Assembly (NCBI RefSeq): GCF_015624485.1 | Contig: NZ_CP061378.1 | Coordinates: forward strand, 5,146,001-5,210,000 | DNA: 64,000 nucleotides | Origin: Bradyrhizobium genosp. L | GTDB lineage: Bacteria; Pseudomonadota; Alphaproteobacteria; Rhizobiales; Xanthobacteraceae | Reading direction: 5' to 3' | Part shown: piece after piece, positions 28,162 through 36,122 of the stretch | Numbering within the stretch: position 1 is the first letter of the stretch | How the letters are laid out: the number at the start of each line of letters is the position of its first letter | Notes under the pieces: model-generated | What the model was told of the DNA's origin: nothing | Databases searched by the model: none | Seen by the model: only the letters and a program-made list of their open reading frames with translations | Program-made: the position numbers and the translations under genes

Positions 28162-28208
28162 GAGGTCAGCTTATCGAGAGAAGGCCACGACGCGAATGCC
28201 GAACAGAC

Positions 28209-28294
28209 CGTCACGGCCGGGCTTGTCCCGGCCATCCACGTCTTTCCCGCCGCGGGGACGGGCGTGGATGCCCGGGTCAAGCCCGGGCATGACG
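28209..28294. repeat. Palindromic intergenic repeat, GTCATGCCCGGGCTTGACCCGGGCATCCA family, copy 1
   Basis: The left arm (28209-28242) and right arm (28257-28294) are imperfect reverse complements built on CCGGGCTTGTCCCGG and CCCGGGTCAAGCCCGGG. It sits between the binding-protein gene and livH of the first Liv operon. A second copy of the same family lies at 38071-38160, also just upstream of a livH. Confidence 0.8.
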
Positions 28295-28335
28295 TGGAAA
28301 GGGCGGAGCTCAGACCGGGAGAGCGCCCTCGCCTA

Positions 28336-29517
28336 TCATTTCTTTGTCTTGCCGGAATCCTTGACGGCCTCGAAGGTCTGGAACTCGACATTGTAGAGCT
28401 CACCGTCGACCTTCTCGACCTTGCGGATGTAGATGTTCTGGACGATGTCGCGGGTTTCCGGGTCGATCGAGATCGGGCCGCGCGGGCTTTCCCACTTCAT
28501 GCCCTTCATCGCCTCGATCAGCTTGTCGCCGTCCGTCACGCCGCCCGTCTTCTTCAGCGCCTCATAGATCAAATGGATGCCGTCATAGCCGCTGACGGCC
28601 ATGAAGCCCGGGCGGTTGCCGAACGCCTTCTTGTAGGCGGCGACGAAGTCCTTGTTCATCTGCGAGGGGTGCGCTGCCGAATAGAGATGCGCGGTGACGG
28701 CGCCGAGCGCGGCATCGCCCATGTTGTTGAGCAGGTCGTCGTCCATGACGTCGCCCGGCCCGATCACCTTGATGCCGCTCTTGTCGAGCCCGCGCTCGGC
28801 ATATTGCTTCATGAAGTTGCCGCCCTGCCCGGCCGGCACGAACACGAACATCGCGTCCGGCTTGGCGTCCTTCATGCGCTGCAGGAACGGCGCGAAGTCG
28901 GGATTGGCCAAGGGCACCTTGACCTCCTCGACGATCTCGCCGCCGCCGGCGGTGAAGTGCTGCTTGAAGGACGCCAGCGCGTCATTGCCCGGCGCATAGT
29001 CCGAGGTCAGCGTCGCCACCTTCTTGATGCCGTTCTTGACCGCCCAGTCGCCGATGATGGTGGAGGATTGCGCCAGCGTGAAGCTGGTGCGTACGATATA
29101 GGGCGAGCGCTCGGTGATGATCGAGGTGCCGGCCGCCATCACCACTTCCGGAATCTTGGCCTGCGTCGCCAGCGGCGCCGCCGCCAGCGCAGCGGGCGTC
29201 ACGCCGAAGCCGGCGATGAAGTTGACCTTGTCGTTGACGATCAGCTCCTGGGCGAGGCGCTTGGTGTTGTCGGGAATTGCCGCGTCGTCCTTCAGGATGA
29301 CCTCGATCTTCTTGCCGGCGACGGTGTCACCCTTCTGCTGCATGTAGAGCTTGACGGCGTTGTCGATCTGCTTGCCGGTCGAGGCCTGGCCGCCGGTCAT
29401 CGGCAGGATCAGGCCGATCTTCACGGTATCTTCCGCGCGCGCCGGCGCGATCGCACACAGGCCCGCGAGCGAGGCCGTCGTGGCGGCCCACAGCAACATT
29501 TTGCGACGATTATACAT
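28336..29517 (-). CDS. Branched-chain amino acid-type ABC transporter substrate-binding protein
   Basis: The 393-residue product has a signal peptide (RRKMLLWAATTASLAGLCAI core, cleavage after ARA near residue 28) and a type I periplasmic binding fold starting TVKIGLILPMTGGQA. Other family stretches are VEVILKDD-like IEVILKDDAA, TLTSDYAPGND and the C-terminal YIRKVEKVDGELYNVEFQTF. GGAGGG lies 8 bases before ATG 29517, whereas the frame extends far upstream without support. It is the first gene of the binding protein-H-M-G-F operon. The true ligand is not evident. Confidence 0.92.
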   Translation of the reverse strand: MYNRRKMLLWAATTASLAGLCAIAPARAEDTVKIGLILPMTGGQASTGKQIDNAVKLYMQQKGDTVAGKKIEVILKDDAAIPDNTKRLAQELIVNDKVNFIAGFGVTPAALAAAPLATQAKIPEVVMAAGTSIITERSPYIVRTSFTLAQSSTIIGDWAVKNGIKKVATLTSDYAPGNDALASFKQHFTAGGGEIVEEVKVPLANPDFAPFLQRMKDAKPDAMFVFVPAGQGGNFMKQYAERGLDKSGIKVIGPGDVMDDDLLNNMGDAALGAVTAHLYSAAHPSQMNKDFVAAYKKAFGNRPGFMAVSGYDGIHLIYEALKKTGGVTDGDKLIEAMKGMKWESPRGPISIDPETRDIVQNIYIRKVEKVDGELYNVEFQTFEAVKDSGKTKK

Positions 29518-29843
29518 CAACGTCCCTCCCCCTTCCGGTCTTCTGCCTCGAACCGATTGCCCCGGTCCCTGTCTGCCGCTCGCTTGCATTGCTTGCCGCG
29601 GCAACACAACGCGACATGGCGTCTTCCAACGCCCGGTTGTCAATCGGACGATGGGCGTGTGCCTCTCGCGACGCGACAAATCCCGTCGCGACATTTGGTA
29701 TCAAAATACCGCAATAGATTGGTCGGCGCCGTTTGTACGATTGTACAAATCAAACGTGGCCGTCAACAAAGAAGCACAATTGAAGCCGATCGGTCGCGCC
29801 CTAAATCCATCATCGTTAAAGGTTACGGCTGTACCCTTCGCCC
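29518..29843. other. Divergent promoter region of the first Liv operon and a lipoprotein gene
   Basis: No gene is apparent in these 326 bases. The centre is AT-rich and contains a near-perfect palindrome (29732-29749). A ribosome-binding site for the leftward binding-protein gene lies at its left edge. Confidence 0.6.
29732..29749. promoter_or_regulatory. 18-bp palindromic operator candidate
   Basis: TTTGTAC and GTACAAA are perfect 7-bp arms around GATT. The site lies 215 bp upstream of the Liv binding-protein gene and 95 bp upstream of the lipoprotein gene, in AT-rich DNA. The shape fits a dimeric repressor such as a GntR or TetR family protein; no such gene is adjacent. Confidence 0.6.
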
Positions 29844-30128
29844 ATGCCGATCGTCGCCCGCCATATCCGCGCTATCGCCGCCCTCGCGCTCACAGCCTGC
29901 GCACTGGGAGGCTGCGGCACGATCAACGAGAAGCTCGCGGGCGGCATGGCCGACGCCATTCCTGCCTGGGCCGGCGGCCTGCCCTCGGACGCGCCGCCGC
30001 GCCAGGGCACGCCCGAATACGACGCGTACATGAAGGAACGGGAACGCAAGCGCCTGATGCCGGCCGCCGAGCGTGGCGACGATCCGGCCAAGCCCGCAGC
30101 TTCGACATCACAGGACGCCGTGCATTAA
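29844..30128 (+). CDS. Small lipoprotein of unknown function
   Basis: The 94-residue protein has a lipoprotein signal ([14 protein letters not shown], lipobox LGGC with Cys at about residue 30), so it should be lipidated and membrane-anchored in the periplasm. The mature 65 residues are charged and proline-rich, including [19 protein letters not shown]. No domain is recognised. Its last 4 bases overlap the end of the convergent purU. Confidence 0.7.
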   Translation: MPIVARHIRAIAALALTACALGGCGTINEKLAGGMADAIPAWAGGLPSDAPPRQGTPEYDAYMKERERKRLMPAAERGDDPAKPAASTSQDAVH

Positions 30129-30988
30129 TCGACGAACACCACGGTCTTGCGGCCGTTGAGGATGACGCGGTCGGCGAGATGGTAGCGGATCGCGCGCGCC
30201 AGCACGCGGCGCTCGATGTCGCGGCCCTTGCGAACGAGATCATCGGGCGTGTCGCGGTGGCTAATCCGCTCGACGTCCTGGTCGATGATCGGCCCCTCGT
30301 CGAGATCGCTGGTGACGTAATGCGCGGTGGCGCCGATCAGCTTGACGCCGCGCTCATGTGCCTGGTGATAGGGTTTTGCGCCCTTGAAGCCCGGCAGGAA
30401 GGAGTGATGGATGTTGATGCAGCGGCCGTTGAGCCGCGCCGACATCTCGTCCGACAGGATCTGCATGTAGCGCGCCAGCACGACGAGATCGGTCTGCGTC
30501 TCCTGCACCAGCTTCCACACCGCATCTTCATGCTGGCGCTTGGTCTCCCTGGTCACCGGCAGATGGTGGAACGGGATGTCGCCGAAATCGAGCGAACCGT
30601 AGACCTCGCGCGGATGGTTGGAAACGATGGCGGTCGGTATCATCTCGAGCTCGCCGGTACGCCAGCGGTAGAGGATATCGACCAGGCAGTGGTCGGACTT
30701 CGACACCAGCAGCATCACGCGGCGGCGGCTGGCGCGGTCGCGCATCTGCCAATCCATGGCGAAGCGCTCGGCGATCGCGGCAAAGCCGGTCTGCAGCGCC
30801 GTGAGTTCGACCGCGAGGTCGGCCGCGGTGAACACCACGCGCATGAAGAATTTGCCGGTCTCGATGTCGTCGAACTGCTGGGCATCCAGGATGTTCTGCC
30901 CGTTGTGGGCCAGGAAAGTCGACACCGCGGAGACGATGCCCGGGCGATCCGGACAGGACAGGGTCAGAACGAATTGATGGTCGGGCAT
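30125..30988 (-). CDS. purU: Formyltetrahydrofolate deformylase
   Basis: The 287-residue enzyme has an N-terminal ACT domain ([20 protein letters not shown]) and a GART-type formyltransferase domain. The domain includes [16 protein letters not shown], the catalytic Asn-His pair in [21 protein letters not shown] and the Asp in [12 protein letters not shown]. PurU hydrolyses 10-formyl-THF to formate and THF, balancing one-carbon units and feeding formate to purine synthesis. Its ACT domain usually senses methionine or glycine, which fits a region rich in methionine-cycle genes. Confidence 0.95.
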   Translation of the reverse strand: MPDHQFVLTLSCPDRPGIVSAVSTFLAHNGQNILDAQQFDDIETGKFFMRVVFTAADLAVELTALQTGFAAIAERFAMDWQMRDRASRRRVMLLVSKSDHCLVDILYRWRTGELEMIPTAIVSNHPREVYGSLDFGDIPFHHLPVTRETKRQHEDAVWKLVQETQTDLVVLARYMQILSDEMSARLNGRCINIHHSFLPGFKGAKPYHQAHERGVKLIGATAHYVTSDLDEGPIIDQDVERISHRDTPDDLVRKGRDIERRVLARAIRYHLADRVILNGRKTVVFVD

Positions 30989-31124
30989 GCGAGTTGACCA
31001 AAGCTTGAGCAGGAACGCGGGATCGCGATTTCGGGCCCCCGTCTATCACCGCCCGCGCCCTTGCGCCAATCCTGCGGAGTGTTCAAATCGAACCAATGAC
31101 GGCAACGTTTGTTAGAGCACCATC

Positions 31125-31967
31125 ATGGCTGACCGGCTGAACGGCTACCGCATCCTGATCCTGGAGACGCGCGAGGAGGCGCAGTTCTCCCGCCTGCTCA
31201 CCGAGCAGGGTGCCGACGTCGTGCAATGCCCGATGTTCACCATCCACGATGCGCCGGATCCGGCGCCGATCGAGGCCTGGATCCGCCATGCCATCGAACG
31301 GCCGCTCGACGACCTCGTGCTGATGACCGGTGAAGGCCTGCGCCGCCTGATGGCGGTGGTGCGGCGGCTCAGCCTCGAGGCAGAATTCGTCGGCAGTCTC
31401 TCCCAGACCCGCAAATTCGCCCGCGGGCCGAAGCCCGGCCGCGCGCTGCGCGAGATCGGGCTGGAGCCGCAGGTGACGACGGAGAAGCCGACGTCCGAGG
31501 GTGTCATCGAGATGCTCTCAAAGCTCGACCTGAAGGGACATCGGCTCGGCCTTCAGCTCTATCCGGACAAGGACCATGCGGCGCTGATCAACGCGATCAA
31601 GGCCCAGGGCGCAGAGGTCGATACCGTGCTGCCCTATGTCTATGACGCGCAGGCCGCCGATGCCAATATCGTCACCGCGATCGAGGAGATGGCGCGGGGC
31701 CGGATCGATGCGATCGCGCTGACCAGTTCTGGCCAAGTGCGTCGGCTGATCGACGTGGCGAAGGCGCATGGTTGCGAGGCGGAGCTGCGCGAGGGGTTGA
31801 AGCAGACCCCGATCGCTTCCGTCGGGCCCGTCGTCTCGGACGAGTTGCAGGCCCATGGCCTGCGCACGGACATCGCTCCGGCGGATGGTGCCTTCTTCAT
31901 GAAGCCGCTGATCTCGGCGATGGCGACTGCGCTGGCGAGCAGTCCGCCGCGGGCGGGAGCGCGGTAG
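31125..31967 (+). CDS. hemD: Uroporphyrinogen-III synthase
   Basis: The 280-residue protein matches the two-lobed HemD fold: YRILILETREEAQFSRLL at the N terminus, the LVLMTGEGLRRLM motif, RKFARGPKPGRALREIGL and TSEGVIEML. The second lobe has IDAIALTSSGQVRRLID and PIASVGPVVSDELQAHGL. It cyclises hydroxymethylbilane with ring-D inversion for haem, sirohaem and cobalamin. No other tetrapyrrole gene lies beside it; stand-alone HemDs of this kind often accompany nitrite assimilation genes, which are not seen here. A palindromic repeat follows its stop. Confidence 0.83.
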   Translation: MADRLNGYRILILETREEAQFSRLLTEQGADVVQCPMFTIHDAPDPAPIEAWIRHAIERPLDDLVLMTGEGLRRLMAVVRRLSLEAEFVGSLSQTRKFARGPKPGRALREIGLEPQVTTEKPTSEGVIEMLSKLDLKGHRLGLQLYPDKDHAALINAIKAQGAEVDTVLPYVYDAQAADANIVTAIEEMARGRIDAIALTSSGQVRRLIDVAKAHGCEAELREGLKQTPIASVGPVVSDELQAHGLRTDIAPADGAFFMKPLISAMATALASSPPRAGAR

Positions 31968-31977
31968 TCGCCACAGC

Positions 31978-32063
31978 CGTCATTGCGAGCGAAGCGAAGC
32001 AATCCATCTGTCCACATATGCGGCGCGATGGATTGCTTCGTCGCTTCGCTCCTCGCAATGACG
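31978..32063. repeat. Palindromic intergenic repeat, CGTCATTGCGAG family
   Basis: The ends CGTCATTGCGAG and CTCGCAATGACG are perfect reverse complements. Inside them GCGAAGCGAAGCAATCCATC is matched by GATGGATTGCTTCGTCGCTTCGC, with a short centre near 32012-32028. It occupies the gap between the convergent hemD and fcl genes, and could act as a transcription barrier for both. Confidence 0.82.
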
Positions 32064-32080
32064 TTGGAAAGAGCGATACC

Positions 32081-33037
32081 CTACTCCGCCGCCTGCTTGG
32101 TCTCGTTCAGATAGGCCTGGTACGCGCGCCGGATGCCATCCTCCAGCGACGTCGCCACATGCCAGCCGAGCTTGGCCAGACGGCTGACGTCGAGCAATTT
32201 TCGCGGCGTGCCATCGGGGCGCGAGGTGTCGAAACCGATCTCGCCGCGATAGCCGACGGCGGCGGCGACTACGCGGGCAAACTCGGCGATCGTGATGTCC
32301 TCGCCGGTGCCGATATTGACCAGTTCGGGCGAGGAATAGGTCTTCATCAGATGGATGCAGGCGTCGGCGAGATCGTCGACATAGAGGAATTCGCGGCGCG
32401 GCGTGCCGGTGCCCCAGACCACGACATTGCTCGCGCTGGATAGCTTCGCCTCGTGGAAGCGGCGGATCAGGGCGGCGACGACGTGGCTGTATTCGGGATG
32501 GTAGTTGTCGCCGGGACCGTAGAGGTTGGTCGGCATCACGCTGATGAAGTCGGAGCCGTATTGAGCGCGATAGGCCTCCGCCATCTTGATGCCGGCGATC
32601 TTGGCAATGGCATAGGGCTCGTTGGTCGGCTCCAGCGGGCCGGTCAGCATCGAATCCTCGCGCAGCGGCTGCGGCGCCAGCCGCGGATAGATGCAGGACG
32701 ATCCGAAGAACATCAGCTTCTCGCACCCATTGGCATGGGCGGCCTGGATCACGTTGGTCGAGATCGCGAGGTTGTCGTAGAGAAACTCGGCGCGCAGCGT
32801 GTTGTTGGCGACGATGCCGCCGACCTTTGCCGCGGCGAGGAACACCGCCTGCGGCCGCTTCGCTGCGAACCACGCATTGACCGCGGCCTGATCGCGCAGA
32901 TCGGCCTCGCTGCGCGACAGTGTCTGTAGCTGCACGCCTTCGCTTCCCAGCCGGCGCACCAGCGCCGAGCCGACCATGCCGCGATGGCCGGCGACGAAGA
33001 CCGTCTTGCCCTTCAGTTCATACGGAGTGCTTGCCAT
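32081..33037 (-). CDS. fcl: GDP-L-fucose synthase
   Basis: The 318-residue extended SDR has [18 protein letters not shown] at its N terminus, [15 protein letters not shown] with the catalytic Ser/Cys, and [18 protein letters not shown]. These are diagnostic of Fcl/WcaG (called NolK in rhizobia). It epimerises and reduces GDP-4-keto-6-deoxymannose to GDP-L-fucose for surface polysaccharide or Nod-factor decoration. Its start overlaps the gmd stop by 20 bp, so the two form one transcription unit. Confidence 0.94.
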   Translation of the reverse strand: MASTPYELKGKTVFVAGHRGMVGSALVRRLGSEGVQLQTLSRSEADLRDQAAVNAWFAAKRPQAVFLAAAKVGGIVANNTLRAEFLYDNLAISTNVIQAAHANGCEKLMFFGSSCIYPRLAPQPLREDSMLTGPLEPTNEPYAIAKIAGIKMAEAYRAQYGSDFISVMPTNLYGPGDNYHPEYSHVVAALIRRFHEAKLSSASNVVVWGTGTPRREFLYVDDLADACIHLMKTYSSPELVNIGTGEDITIAEFARVVAAAVGYRGEIGFDTSRPDGTPRKLLDVSRLAKLGWHVATSLEDGIRRAYQAYLNETKQAAE

Positions 33038-34103
33038 TGGCGGCGTCCTGTCTGGCTTCGGCGAGATCGCCGGCGACCATTTCCTTCACCAGCTGCGCGA
33101 ACGGGGTCTTCGGCTTCCATCCAAGCTTGGCGTGCGCCTTGCTGGCGTCGCCGATCAAAAGATCGACCTCGGTCGGGCGGAAATAGGTCGGATCGATCTT
33201 GACCAGCGTCTGGCCCGAGGCCTTGTCGACGCCGATCTCGTCGACACCCTTGCCGCGCCACTCGATGCTGCGGCCGACCTCGCCGAAGGCGAGCTCGACG
33301 AATTCGCGCACCGAGCGGGTCTCGCCGGTCGACAGCACGAAGTCGTCGGGGGTGTCGGCCTGCAGGATCATGTGCATGCCCTCGACATAGTCGCGGGCAT
33401 GGCCCCAGTCGCGCTTGGCCTCGAGATTGCCGAGGAAGATGGTCTGCTCCAGCCCGGTCTCGATGCGGGCGACGCCGCGGGTGATCTTGCGCGTCACGAA
33501 GGTCTCGCCGCGGATCGGGCTCTCGTGATTGAACAGGATGCCGTTGCAGGCGAACATGCCGTAGGCCTCACGGTAGTTCACCGTGATCCAGTAGCCGTAG
33601 AGTTTCGCGACGCCATAGGGCGAGCGCGGATAGAACGGCGTGGTCTCCTTCTGCGGCACTTCCTGCACCAGGCCGTAGAGCTCCGACGTGGAGGCCTGGT
33701 AGAACCGGGTCTCCTTCTCCATGCCGAGGATGCGGATCGCCTCCAGCATGCGCAGCACGCCCACCGCGTCGGCATTGGCGGTGTATTCCGGGCTCTCGAA
33801 GGAGACCGCGACGTGGCTCTGGGCGGCCAGGTTGTACACCTCGGTCGGCCGGATCTGCTGCATCAGCCGGATCAGATTGGTCGAGTCGGTCATGTCGCCG
33901 TAGTGCATCAGGAACGGCACGTTGCCGACATGCGGGTCCTTGTAGAGGTGATCGACGCGCTGGGTGTTGAACGAGGACGACCGGCGCTTGATGCCATGCA
34001 CGGTGTAGCCGAGGCCGAGCAGATATTCGGCCAGATACGCGCCGTCCTGCCCGGTGACACCAGTGATCAGCGCCACGCGCCGCTTGGAATCCTGAACTGC
34101 CAT
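33018..34103 (-). CDS. gmd: GDP-mannose 4,6-dehydratase
   Basis: The 361-residue protein starts with [19 protein letters not shown], then has [36 protein letters not shown], the [10 protein letters not shown] catalytic Tyr-Lys, and [18 protein letters not shown]. All are typical of Gmd. It makes GDP-4-keto-6-deoxymannose, the substrate of the downstream fcl. GGAGA lies 4 bases before ATG 34103. Confidence 0.95.
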   Translation of the reverse strand: MAVQDSKRRVALITGVTGQDGAYLAEYLLGLGYTVHGIKRRSSSFNTQRVDHLYKDPHVGNVPFLMHYGDMTDSTNLIRLMQQIRPTEVYNLAAQSHVAVSFESPEYTANADAVGVLRMLEAIRILGMEKETRFYQASTSELYGLVQEVPQKETTPFYPRSPYGVAKLYGYWITVNYREAYGMFACNGILFNHESPIRGETFVTRKITRGVARIETGLEQTIFLGNLEAKRDWGHARDYVEGMHMILQADTPDDFVLSTGETRSVREFVELAFGEVGRSIEWRGKGVDEIGVDKASGQTLVKIDPTYFRPTEVDLLIGDASKAHAKLGWKPKTPFAQLVKEMVAGDLAEARQDAANGKHSV

Positions 34104-34199
34104 ATCGTCTCCAGAGGGCGCACGAAGCGCGCGGTCCAAACCGGGCCGGTCTGTAGCATCCGACCCGGCTCAAGTCTAATGTCCCGGCGGTCCGGAACA

Positions 34200-34228
34200 G
34201 GGGCTTTTGGGCTCGCAAAAGCGCCCCC
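34200..34228 (-). terminator. Hairpin between the Crp/Fnr gene and gmd
   Basis: GGGGCTTTTG (from 34200) pairs with CAAAAGCGCCCC (ending 34227) apart from a 2-nt bulge. It lies 20 bp beyond the Crp/Fnr stop and lacks a clear T run, so it is a weak terminator candidate. Confidence 0.4.
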
Positions 34229-34247
34229 TCGGGAGCTCCGGCCCGGC

Positions 34248-34922
34248 TCATTCGCCGTAGTGGCGGAGCCGCTCCAGCTCGATGATGGTCACCCCGCCAT
34301 ATTCGAGCCGGAGCAGCCCCTCCCGCTCCAGCCGCTTCAGGCACTGGTTGGCGTTCTGCCGTGAGATCCCCGACAGCGCGCCGATCTCCTCCTGGGTGAT
34401 CTCCAGATGCCGCGTCAGGTCCGGATAGAGGATCGGATTGAACAGCGAGGCGATCGAGCGCGCCAGCCGCGCGGTCGCATCCAGCGTGCGGCCATATTCG
34501 AGCAGAGCGATGAACTGGCCGAGCCGCTCGTTGAGCTGGCCGACCAGGAAGCGGTTGAAGCCGACGCTGTTCTCGAACAGCCAGACGAAGGTCCGGCGGT
34601 CCATCAGCGCGAGCCGCGTGTCTCGGAGCGCGACGACGTCGTAGCGGCGGAGCTCGTTCTTGAGCACGGTGCCCTCACCGAACCAGGCACCGGCGGTGAG
34701 ACCGGCAAAACTCGCGGCCTTGCCGCCGCGCGAGACGATGCCCATCCGCGCCAGCCCGGTGACGATGCCGGTCCAGTACTGGAAATTGTCGCCGCGCGCG
34801 AAGATGAATTCGTTGGCACGGTAGGATTTCTCGGAGATGCCGGCACGCGCGATCTCGATCTCCTGCTCGGTCAGCTCGCGCGACCAGGCCGCGATGCGCT
34901 TCAGGTAATCAGCAGCAATCAT
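34248..34922 (-). CDS. Crp/Fnr family transcriptional regulator
   Basis: The 224-residue protein has a cyclic-nucleotide-binding-like beta-barrel (about residues 20-130, with GLTAGAWFGEGTVLKNE) and a C-terminal winged helix (ITQEEIGALSGISRQNANQCLKRLEREGLL). The conserved arginine-serine pair of cAMP-binding Crp is not obvious, and there is no cysteine cluster of Fnr type, so the signal is unknown. ATG 34922 is preferred to upstream in-frame codons because the fold begins there. It is divergent from the second Liv operon and may regulate it. Confidence 0.87.
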   Translation of the reverse strand: MIAADYLKRIAAWSRELTEQEIEIARAGISEKSYRANEFIFARGDNFQYWTGIVTGLARMGIVSRGGKAASFAGLTAGAWFGEGTVLKNELRRYDVVALRDTRLALMDRRTFVWLFENSVGFNRFLVGQLNERLGQFIALLEYGRTLDATARLARSIASLFNPILYPDLTRHLEITQEEIGALSGISRQNANQCLKRLEREGLLRLEYGGVTIIELERLRHYGE

Positions 34923-35300
34923 GCGAGCGACGGCACTCCACCCCAGCCAATATTGCACCGCAACAGCACGGCGCCGATCAGAACCCCGAGGCCTGGAATG
35001 CCAGCAAAATTTCCTGACCAATTGTCGGGCACATGACAATCCAGCCTATCGCTTTCCCGTATGGAGAGCCACCTCGCGTCACGCCGCGCGCAACCCCTTG
35101 TGGATTGCCGACGGCTGATGATGCGAGACTGGGTTTGCAGTCGGGTGCGGCGTTACCGCGCATGAGGTCGGTGGTCTCTCCGCGGCCTCGTTAGTCGGAT
35201 GGTCACCCCACAGCGGCCCATGTAAGGTCGAAGCAAGATCGAATTGGTCTTTGGAATGAAGATCAAGAGCGCGCCAAGCGCCTGATCTGGAGGGAACAGG
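34923..35300. other. Divergent region between the Crp/Fnr gene and the second Liv operon
   Basis: These 378 bases hold no recognisable gene. They contain a dyad at 35021-35040 and, at the right end, a TGGAGGG ribosome-binding site for the GTG-started livG at 35301. No terminator or repeat-family element was seen. Confidence 0.6.
35021..35040. promoter_or_regulatory. Dyad-symmetric site, possible Crp/Fnr-family binding site
   Basis: ATTGTC and GACAAT form perfect 6-bp arms with an 8-nt spacer, a geometry of the kind recognised by Crp/Fnr dimers. It lies 98 bp upstream of the Crp/Fnr start and 260 bp upstream of livG, so autoregulation is the likeliest role if it is functional. Confidence 0.45.
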
Positions 35301-36122
35301 GTGGGCTATAGTCTCGAGGTGCGCGGAGTCTCATTGCGCTTCGGCGGCGTCCGCGCGCTGACCGAGGTGAGCTTCGGCGTCAACGAGGGCGAGCTGTTCT
35401 CGATCATCGGCCCCAACGGCGCCGGCAAGACCTCGATCGTCAACTGCATCTCCGGCCGCTACCGGCCAACCGAAGGCCAGCTGTTCTATCGCGGCAAGGA
35501 CATCACCGGCCTCAACCCCAATGCGCGACCGCGGCTCGGCATCGGCCGCACCTTCCAGAATCTGGCGCTGTTCCACCATATGAGCGTGCTCGACAACATC
35601 ATGGTCGGCCGCCATCACCTGCTGAAGAACAACTTCATCACGGGATCGCTGTACTGGCTGACCGGCGCGCGCCGCGAGGAGCTCGAGCATCGCCGCAAGG
35701 TCGAGGAGATCATCGACTTCCTCGACCTGCAATCGGTGCGCAAGGCGACCGCCGGCACCCTGCCCTACGGCCTGCGCAAGCGCGTCGAGCTCGCCCGCGC
35801 CATGGCGCTGGAGCCGCAGCTGATCCTGCTCGACGAGCCGATGGCCGGCATGAACTTCGAAGAGAAGGAGGACATGGCGCGCTACATCGTCGACCTCAAC
35901 GAAGAGTTCGGCATGACGGTGATGATGATCGAGCACGACATGGGCGTCGTGATGGACATCTCCCACCGCGTCATGGTGCTGGATTTCGGCCGCAAGATCG
36001 CCGAGGGCGATCCGGCATCCGTGCTCGCCGATCCCCACGTCAAGCGCGCCTATCTCGGCGAAGAGGACGAGGTGCTGGTCGACCCCGACGACAAGCCTGC
36101 GGTGACGGAGAGCGCCGCATGA
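35301..36122 (+). CDS. livG: Branched-chain amino acid-type ABC transporter ATPase LivG (second system)
   Basis: The 273-residue ATPase has FGGVRALTEVSFGV, Walker A GPNGAGKTSIVNCISG, GRTFQNLALF and Walker B LILLDEPMAGMNFEE with MMIEHDMGVVMDIS. It has the LivG-typical TLPYGLRKRVELARAMA in place of LSGGQ and a longer acidic C-terminal tail than the first system's LivG. It starts with GTG, supported by TGGAGGG 8 bases upstream. Its stop overlaps the acyl-CoA synthetase start (ATGA), showing tight coupling. Confidence 0.92.
   Translation: MGYSLEVRGVSLRFGGVRALTEVSFGVNEGELFSIIGPNGAGKTSIVNCISGRYRPTEGQLFYRGKDITGLNPNARPRLGIGRTFQNLALFHHMSVLDNIMVGRHHLLKNNFITGSLYWLTGARREELEHRRKVEEIIDFLDLQSVRKATAGTLPYGLRKRVELARAMALEPQLILLDEPMAGMNFEEKEDMARYIVDLNEEFGMTVMMIEHDMGVVMDISHRVMVLDFGRKIAEGDPASVLADPHVKRAYLGEEDEVLVDPDDKPAVTESAA

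Noticed and set aside
26713..30033. Very long rightward open frame of 1106 codons over the first Liv operon.
   Set aside because: It is antisense to four clearly recognised transporter genes and the binding-protein gene, has low-complexity His/Arg/Asp-rich composition and no recognisable domain; it reflects GC-rich codon use.
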